NCBI GenBank assembly: GCA_964383815.1
Contig: CAYLIC010000039.1
Location: 1-18,267, forward strand
DNA: 18,267 nucleotides
Origin: UBA11524 sp964383815
Lineage (GTDB): Bacteria; Bacillota; Clostridia; Christensenellales; Aristaeellaceae
Direction of reading: 5' to 3'
This document shows positions 13,473 through 18,267 of this stretch, piece after piece (within the stretch, counting starts at the first letter, position 1; the number at the start of each line of letters is the position of its first letter). The notes beneath the pieces are model-generated. The model saw only the letters and a program-made list of their open reading frames with translations, was not told the origin of the DNA and ran no database searches. A program made the translations under genes and the position numbers.

Positions 13473-14531
13473 TTATACCAGCCGCAGGGACGGCTGTGCG
13501 TTTAGGTTCAAGGCCGCCGCCTGCCCCTTGAGCAGCCGGTAGTAGGCCGCAGAGCCAATCATGGCGGCATTGTCCGTGCAGAGGGAAATGCGGGGCATGT
13601 AAAGGGGGATGCCTTCCCTGTCGCAGGCTTCCTGCATCATGCGGCGCAGCAGCCGATTGGCTGACACACCGCCTGCCATGGCCAGGCACCGGGCGCCTGT
13701 TTCCCTGGCAGCCAGCACGGCCTTTTCCACCAGGGCAGACACCACCGCATACCGGAAGGAAGCCGCCATATCTGCTTTGGGCAAGGGTTCGCCCTTCTGC
13801 TCCAGCTTGTGGGCGGCATTAAGAAAGGCGGTTTTCAGCCCGGAGAAGGAATAGTCGTACCGTCCGTCCGGGTGGGGATGGGGCAGCGGCAGGTAATGGG
13901 GGTCGCCCTCCTCCGCCAGCGCATCGATTCTCGGGCCACCAGGATAGGGCAGGCCCAGCACCCGGGCCGCCTTGTCGAAGGCCTCGCCAGCGGCATCGTC
14001 CATGGTTTGACCCAGCAAACGATACTCCCCATAGTCCGTCACCTGCACCAGGTGGCTGTGCCCGCCGGACACCACCAGGCACACGAAGGGCGGCTGCAGA
14101 TCCGGGTGGGTCAGGTAATTGGCAGAAACGTGGCCCTCAATGTGGTTGACGGGAATCAGCGGCTTTTGCAGCGCATAGCTGAGTCCCTTCATGCAGTTGA
14201 CCCCTGTCAGCAGGGCACCCACCAGCCCGGGCCCGTAGGTCACCGCCAGCGCGTCCACCTGGTGGAGGGTCATGCCAGCTTCCTTCACTGCTTGGTCAAT
14301 CACCCGGTCGCAGGCCTCCACATGGGCGCGGCTGGCAATCTCCGGCACCACGCCGCCGTACAGGGCGTGCAGGTCAATCTGGCTGAACACCACATTGGAA
14401 ATGATGGTGCGACCATCCTCAATGATGGCGGCAGCGGTTTCGTCGCAGGAGGTTTCCAGGGCCAGGATGCGCACATGCTCCTGGCGCTTCAGTTGGGCGA
14501 GGGTTTCCTCCGCCCGCTGGATATAGGTCAT
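13473..14531 (-). CDS. tsaD: tRNA N6-adenosine threonylcarbamoyltransferase
   Basis: The 352-aa enzyme transfers the threonylcarbamoyl group to A37 of ANN-decoding tRNAs with TsaB and TsaE. It shows LALETSCDETAAAI (23-36), the metal-binding HIEGH with H130 and H134, VSGGHSHL, the AGEAFDKAARVLGLPYPGGP block, AMAGGVSANRLLR and the C-terminal SLCTDNAAMIGSAAYY with the metal Asp. An N-terminal helix of about 20 residues precedes the usual start. The ATG at 14531 is supported by GAGGTG 6 bases upstream and by an ATGA overlap with the preceding gene, so translation is coupled. TsaB and TsaE are not in the window. Confidence 0.96.
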   Translation of the reverse strand: MTYIQRAEETLAQLKRQEHVRILALETSCDETAAAIIEDGRTIISNVVFSQIDLHALYGGVVPEIASRAHVEACDRVIDQAVKEAGMTLHQVDALAVTYGPGLVGALLTGVNCMKGLSYALQKPLIPVNHIEGHVSANYLTHPDLQPPFVCLVVSGGHSHLVQVTDYGEYRLLGQTMDDAAGEAFDKAARVLGLPYPGGPRIDALAEEGDPHYLPLPHPHPDGRYDYSFSGLKTAFLNAAHKLEQKGEPLPKADMAASFRYAVVSALVEKAVLAARETGARCLAMAGGVSANRLLRRMMQEACDREGIPLYMPRISLCTDNAAMIGSAAYYRLLKGQAAALNLNAQPSLRLV

Positions 14532-15214
14532 GGTTTCCACCTCGCAGTCAAGCGCCAGGTCGCCGCGCCCATCAGCAGCAGCAGGCCCAGCCATGTGCCG
14601 CCCAGCAGTGCGGCATAGTGGATGAAAAAGGATGTGGGCATCAGGCGAATCAGCAGGTCCGTCTGCGGGTTCAGCAGCCACAGCTCGTTGGCAAAGGACA
14701 GGCGATGGAACAGGATGAACAGCCCATCGAAGTCCACCGCGCCCCAGAGGATAAGCCCCAGCACCGCCGCCAGGGGCAGCAGGCAGCCCCACAGCGCGCC
14801 CAGCGCCGCCTGCCGCCTGTGCTGCCTGAGGGCATACGCCCCGCAGGCCAGCGCCGCCGCCACAAAGGCCGCCGCCAGCAGCACCGCCCTGTCCAGGTCG
14901 AAAAGGGCCTTGCAATCCGCCATGTGCAGCTGTTCCTTCTCGCGGAAGCACACATGCTCCGCGCCCTCCGCCGCGTAGGTGAACTGGAAGGTTTGCTCCC
15001 TGCCGGAAAGGTAACCGGCAATCATGTCCGCCATGGCGGGATAGTGCTCCTCCGGCAGGCCGGTGGCGGAGGAAGGCGCGTGCTGCTGCATAAGCGTGCA
15101 CATCAGCGCTCCGGAGCCGCCAGCGCCATCGATCAGCCCTGCCAGCGCCGCCAGTGCGCAGGCCAGCGCCAGCAGCAGCCCGCAGAGGAAGGCAAGGAAT
15201 CGGCGATAGGGCAT
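14528..15214 (-). CDS. TIGR01906/DUF1461 family integral membrane protein
   Basis: The 228-aa protein matches the pattern of a Firmicute membrane protein family of unknown function. An N-terminal helix (about 6-28) is followed by an outside-facing segment of about 80 residues that ends in the family block FREKEQLHMADCKALFDL (90-107). Three to four further helices follow (about 109-126, 134-155 and 197-217). AGGAGGT lies 5-6 bases before the ATG at 15214; an earlier in-frame ATG (15265) lacks a site and is rejected. Its stop overlaps the tsaD start as ATGA. The upstream gap carries a 12-bp hairpin (15272-15300) and the hairpin array, and I see no clear promoter. I can suggest no activity. Confidence 0.85.
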   Translation of the reverse strand: MPYRRFLAFLCGLLLALACALAALAGLIDGAGGSGALMCTLMQQHAPSSATGLPEEHYPAMADMIAGYLSGREQTFQFTYAAEGAEHVCFREKEQLHMADCKALFDLDRAVLLAAAFVAAALACGAYALRQHRRQAALGALWGCLLPLAAVLGLILWGAVDFDGLFILFHRLSFANELWLLNPQTDLLIRLMPTSFFIHYAALLGGTWLGLLLLMGAATWRLTARWKP

Positions 15215-15271
15215 GGGGTACCTCCTGGGGTTGGTGTTGGGCAGAGGAGGGCGGTTAAGCAGCACGCCCGC

Positions 15272-15447
15272 GTCGCGGTGCGCCTTCCGCGCACCGTGAC
15301 CCCTGCTGGAATGTCACCGGGAAACGCACACCAAAAAGGGATTCTTAAGGGATGAAATCCCTTAAGCAGGAGTGCAGAGGGCAGAGCCCTCTGCCGGGTT
15401 GTCAGGGCAGAGCCCTGACCGGGAGTCCAGAGGGCAGCGCCCTCTGG
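15272..15447 (-). repeat. Tandem-hairpin element, copy 2
   Basis: Read on the minus strand, directly after the prfB stop, four hairpins follow. They are 15427-15447 (CCAGAGGGC, loop GCT), 15401-15419 (GTCAGGGC, loop TCT), 15374-15394 (GCAGAGGGC, loop TCT) and 15344-15366 (CTTAAGGGAT, loop TTC). All are perfect, with linkers ACTCCCG, AACCCG and ACTCCTG. Then come AATCCC, TTTTT, GGTGTGCG, an imperfect long-range pair around GTGAC/GTCAC and a final 12-bp hairpin (15272-15300, with GTGCGC and GCGCAC as core). Parts, order and spacing match copy 1, while hairpins two and three differ in stem sequence but remain paired. Confidence 0.87.
15333..15363 (-). terminator. Candidate terminator after prfB, alternative fold of the last array hairpin
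   Basis: On the minus strand AAGGGATT (15356-15363) can pair with AATCCCTT (15336-15343), 8 bp with a 12-base loop, followed by TTT. This uses one arm of the hairpin at 15344-15366, so the two folds exclude each other. It is the only T-tailed stem between prfB and the next gene. Confidence 0.55.
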
Positions 15448-16548
15448 TTACTGCATCTTCAGGTATGCGGTAACGAAGCCTTCCAGGTTGCCGTTCATCA
15501 CATCGTCGATGTTGCCGGACTCGAAGCCGGTGCGGTGGTCCTTCACCATGGTGTAGGGCTGAAAGACGTAGGAGCGGATCTGGCTGCCCCATTCAATCTT
15601 CTTCATCTCGCCCTTGATGTCCGCCATCTGCTGTTCCTTTTCGCGCTCGCGGAGCTCCAGCAGCTTGGAGCGGAGCATGCGCAGGCAGGTGGCGCGGTTC
15701 TGCACCTGGTCGCGCTCGGTCTGGCAGGCAACCACAATGCCCGTGGGGAAGTGGGTCATACGCACGGCGGAGGAGGTTTTGTTCACGTTCTGTCCGCCGG
15801 CGCCGGAGGAGTGGTAGGTGTCCACGCGCACATCCTTCATGTTAATCTCAATCTCGCCGTCGTCGTCCTCCAGAATGGGCGACACATCCAGAGAAGAGAA
15901 GGAGGTCTGGCGGCGGGCGTTGGCATCAAAGGGGGAGATGCGCACCAGCCGGTGCACGCCCTTTTCGCCGCGAAGGTAGCCATAGGCATGGTCGCCGCTG
16001 ACCTCGAAGGTCACGGACTTGATGCCGGCGGTGTCGCCGTCCAGGTAGTCCAGCACCTTCACGGTGAAGCCCATTTTCTCGCAGTAGCGGGTGTACATGC
16101 GGTAGAGCATCTGCGTCCAGTCCTGGGCCTCGGTGCCGCCGGCACCGGCGTGGAGGGACAGGATGGCGGGACTGTCGTCATAATCGCCGCGCATAAGGGT
16201 TTCCAGCTCCAGGGCGTCGGCCTGCTCGCGGAGCTTTTCCAGCTCCACACCCACCTCGTCCACCATGTCCTGGTCGTTCTCCTCCCTGGCGAGGTCCATC
16301 ATAACCTCAATGTCATCGGCGGAGGACAGGAGCTTTTCATAGTGTTCTACCCGGTTCTTCAGCTGGCCCAGCTTCTGGTTCACCCGGGAGGAGCGCTCCG
16401 TGTCGTTCCAGAATTCGGGCTGGTTCATCTCCTCGGTCAGCTCGGCAATCTGCTCGCGAATATGGTCGATGTGCAGCGCCTCGCCTGCCGCCAGCAGGGA
16501 TTTGCGAATGACCTCAATGTCCTGGGAATACTGATCTAGCTCTAACAT
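15448..16548 (-). CDS. prfB: Peptide chain release factor 2
   Basis: The 366-aa RF2 ends translation at UGA and UAA. The stop-codon recognition tripeptide SPF is at 205-207 (RISPFDANARRQ), and the universal GGQ is at 251-253 in HSSGAGGQNVNK. The N-terminal coiled helices contain NQPEFWND, as in other RF2s. The reading frame is continuous from the ATG: at the place where most bacterial prfB genes carry the CUU UGA frameshift site (about residue 25, GEALHIDHI) there is no stop, so the usual autoregulation is absent. AGAGGT lies 7 bases before the ATG. It follows secA by 46 bp, the arrangement known from Bacillus and clostridia. Confidence 0.97.
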   Translation of the reverse strand: MLELDQYSQDIEVIRKSLLAAGEALHIDHIREQIAELTEEMNQPEFWNDTERSSRVNQKLGQLKNRVEHYEKLLSSADDIEVMMDLAREENDQDMVDEVGVELEKLREQADALELETLMRGDYDDSPAILSLHAGAGGTEAQDWTQMLYRMYTRYCEKMGFTVKVLDYLDGDTAGIKSVTFEVSGDHAYGYLRGEKGVHRLVRISPFDANARRQTSFSSLDVSPILEDDDGEIEINMKDVRVDTYHSSGAGGQNVNKTSSAVRMTHFPTGIVVACQTERDQVQNRATCLRMLRSKLLELREREKEQQMADIKGEMKKIEWGSQIRSYVFQPYTMVKDHRTGFESGNIDDVMNGNLEGFVTAYLKMQ

Positions 16549-16594
16549 CTGCGATACCTCTCATTCATGACTGGTGCAGGTTTTTTGCAAGCTG

Positions 16595-18267
16595 TTACTC
16601 TGCTTCCCTGCCGCAGCACTGCTTGTATTTTTTGCCGCTGCCACAGGGGCAGGGATCGTTGCGGCCCACGCGCTCGGTGGCCTTCACCCGGCGCGGCTGG
16701 CGGGGCCCGTCGGACAGGCGTGCCTCCACGGGCCTGGCGGCCTGAACCCGCTCGGGGGTGCGCTCCACCCGGGCCTGATAGACCCGGCGCACGGTGTCCT
16801 CCCGGATGAGGTTGTTCAGCTCCTCAAACATGTATCCGGCCTCAATCTGGTATTCCGTTACGGGGTTCTTGCCGGAGTATGCCCGGAAGCCAATGCCGTC
16901 CCGCAGCTGATCCATGGCATCGATGTGATCCATCCAGCGGCGGTCCACGCTGCCCAGCAGCATGACACGCTCAAACTCCCGCATGTCCACGCCAATCTCG
17001 CCAAGCAGGGTTTCCCGCTCCTCATAGAAGGTGCGGGCGTCCGCCTTCAGCGCAGCCACAAAGCCGGGCCTGTCCTTGCCTTCCTCCACCATGGCACGCC
17101 TGGCGGCAATGGTGCCCGGGTGGATGCACAGGGTTTCCAGGCAGCTGGTCAGCTGTGCCCAGTCCCAGTCCTCGCCGTTGTCGCTGGCGGCAAAGCGGCC
17201 CATGGCGGCGTCAATCAGCTTGGCCGTCATGCCGATGATGTTCTCCCGCACGTTTTCGCCCATGAGCACCCGGCGGCGCTGACCGTAGATGACCTCGCGC
17301 TGGCGGTTCATCACGTTGTCATACTCCAGCACATGCTTGCGGGCCTCAAAGTTGCGGGTTTCAATGCGCTTCTGGGCGGACTCGATCTGCTTGGTGAGCA
17401 TACCGGCCTGCAGCGGCTCATCATCCCGCAAGCCCAGGCGGTCAACAATGATGCCAATCCGTTCGGAGCCGAACAGGCGCATCAGGTCGTCCTCCAAGGA
17501 GATGAAGAACTGGGTGGAGCCGGGGTCGCCCTGGCGGCCTGCGCGGCCGCGGAGCTGGTTGTCGATGCGGCGGGACTCATGGCGCTCGGTGCCAATGATG
17601 TGCAGGCCGCCCGTGGCAAGCACCCGCTCGTGCTCGGCATCGGTTTGCTTCTTGAAGGATGTGTACAGCGCCTGATATTTGGCGCGGGCCTCCAGCACCT
17701 CGGGCGCCACGTCCTCGTTGTGGCCCACAGCAGCCTCGATCAGGTCCTCGTCCATGCCCTCCTGGCGCAGGGCGCGGCGGGCAAGGAACTCCGGGTTGCC
17801 GCCCAGGCAGATGTCCGTGCCGCGGCCTGCCATGTTGGTGGCGATGGTCACCGCCCCATAGTGACCGGCCTGGGCCACGATTTCCGCCTCACGGGCGTGG
17901 TTCTTGGCGTTCAGCACATCGTGCTCAATGCCGCGGCGGCGCAAGAGGGCGGAGAGCATCTCGCTGGTTTCCACGGTCACCGTGCCCACCAGCACAGGCT
18001 GGCCCTTGGCGTGGTGCTCCTCAATGGAGGCTACCACCGCATTGAACTTGGCCTGGGTGTTCTTGTACACCATGTCGTCCAGATCCTTGCGGATGTTGGG
18101 CCTGTTGGTGGGGATCTCCACCACGTCCAGGGCGTAAATGCCCTGGAACTCGGCTTCCTCCGTTTTGGCGGTGCCCGTCATGCCGGAGAGCTTTTCATAC
18201 ATGCGGAAGTAATTCTGGAAGGTGATGGTGGCAAGGGTTTTGCTTTCCCGCTCCACCTTCACATGCT
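16595..18267 (-). CDS. secA: Protein translocase ATPase SecA (C-terminal part; 5' end beyond the window)
   Basis: About 556 residues of the SecA motor, which drives proteins through SecYEG, are present; the first part of the gene lies past the right edge. Visible parts in order: VERESKTLATITFQNYFRMYEKLSGMTGTA, the NBD2 motifs ATNMAGRGTDICLGGNPEF and QLRGRAGRQGDPGSTQFFISLEDDLMRLFG, the helical scaffold and wing with VLEYDNVMNRQREVIYGQRR, and RWMDHIDAMDQLRDGIGFRAY. At the C-terminus is a SEC-C zinc motif, NDPCPCGSGKKYKQCCG. The intact C-terminal zinc tail suggests SecB-independent lipid and ribosome contacts, as in other Firmicutes. prfB follows 46 bp downstream with no terminator between. This start is only the window limit, not a real start codon. 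Confidence 0.97.
   Translation of the reverse strand, partial: HVKVERESKTLATITFQNYFRMYEKLSGMTGTAKTEEAEFQGIYALDVVEIPTNRPNIRKDLDDMVYKNTQAKFNAVVASIEEHHAKGQPVLVGTVTVETSEMLSALLRRRGIEHDVLNAKNHAREAEIVAQAGHYGAVTIATNMAGRGTDICLGGNPEFLARRALRQEGMDEDLIEAAVGHNEDVAPEVLEARAKYQALYTSFKKQTDAEHERVLATGGLHIIGTERHESRRIDNQLRGRAGRQGDPGSTQFFISLEDDLMRLFGSERIGIIVDRLGLRDDEPLQAGMLTKQIESAQKRIETRNFEARKHVLEYDNVMNRQREVIYGQRRRVLMGENVRENIIGMTAKLIDAAMGRFAASDNGEDWDWAQLTSCLETLCIHPGTIAARRAMVEEGKDRPGFVAALKADARTFYEERETLLGEIGVDMREFERVMLLGSVDRRWMDHIDAMDQLRDGIGFRAYSGKNPVTEYQIEAGYMFEELNNLIREDTVRRVYQARVERTPERVQAARPVEARLSDGPRQPRRVKATERVGRNDPCPCGSGKKYKQCCGREAE

Overview
The window looks like ordinary chromosome from a GC-rich member of the Clostridia (Firmicutes). 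The order secA-prfB, a TIGR01906/DUF1461 membrane protein overlapping tsaD, an MntP pump behind a yybP-ykoY manganese riboswitch, a VanY-type carboxypeptidase with a peptidoglycan-binding domain, strong AGGAGG ribosome binding sites and SigA-like promoters all fit. A Christensenellales- or Oscillospirales-like gut bacterium is a guess only. I see no phage, plasmid, insertion sequence, CRISPR, rRNA or tRNA.

Left part (1-4751, all minus strand): a promoter at 4695-4723 starts the run vanY-like carboxypeptidase, polysaccharide pyruvyl transferase-like protein, aroE, aroQ. After a 222-bp gap filled by a tandem-hairpin repeat element comes a polysaccharide deacetylase. The run mixes two late shikimate-pathway enzymes with wall and glycan enzymes.

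Middle part (4761-10979): a sodium-dependent (NSS) transporter on the minus strand is divergent from an exonuclease III on the plus strand. A DUF4867 protein (plus) and an L-fucose-isomerase-family enzyme (minus) converge on two back-to-back intrinsic terminators; these are probably a sugar-metabolism pair. The isomerase is divergent from a MATE efflux pump.

Right part (10938-18267, minus strand except the MATE terminator): secA (5' end outside the window) and prfB form one unit. A second copy of the tandem-hairpin element follows, then the unit TIGR01906 protein-tsaD-gtrA. A new promoter on the gtrA stop codon starts the Mn2+ riboswitch, mntP and a DUF362/ferredoxin protein.

There is no gene-free stretch above 300 bases. 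The gaps of 150-235 bases hold promoters, terminators, the riboswitch or the hairpin elements. The most unusual items are (1) a dispersed element of about 175 bp made of four tandem hairpins with conserved linkers, present twice with different but still paired stems and perhaps a third time at the left edge, and (2) a ferredoxin-type DUF362 gene that appears to be under manganese riboswitch control.
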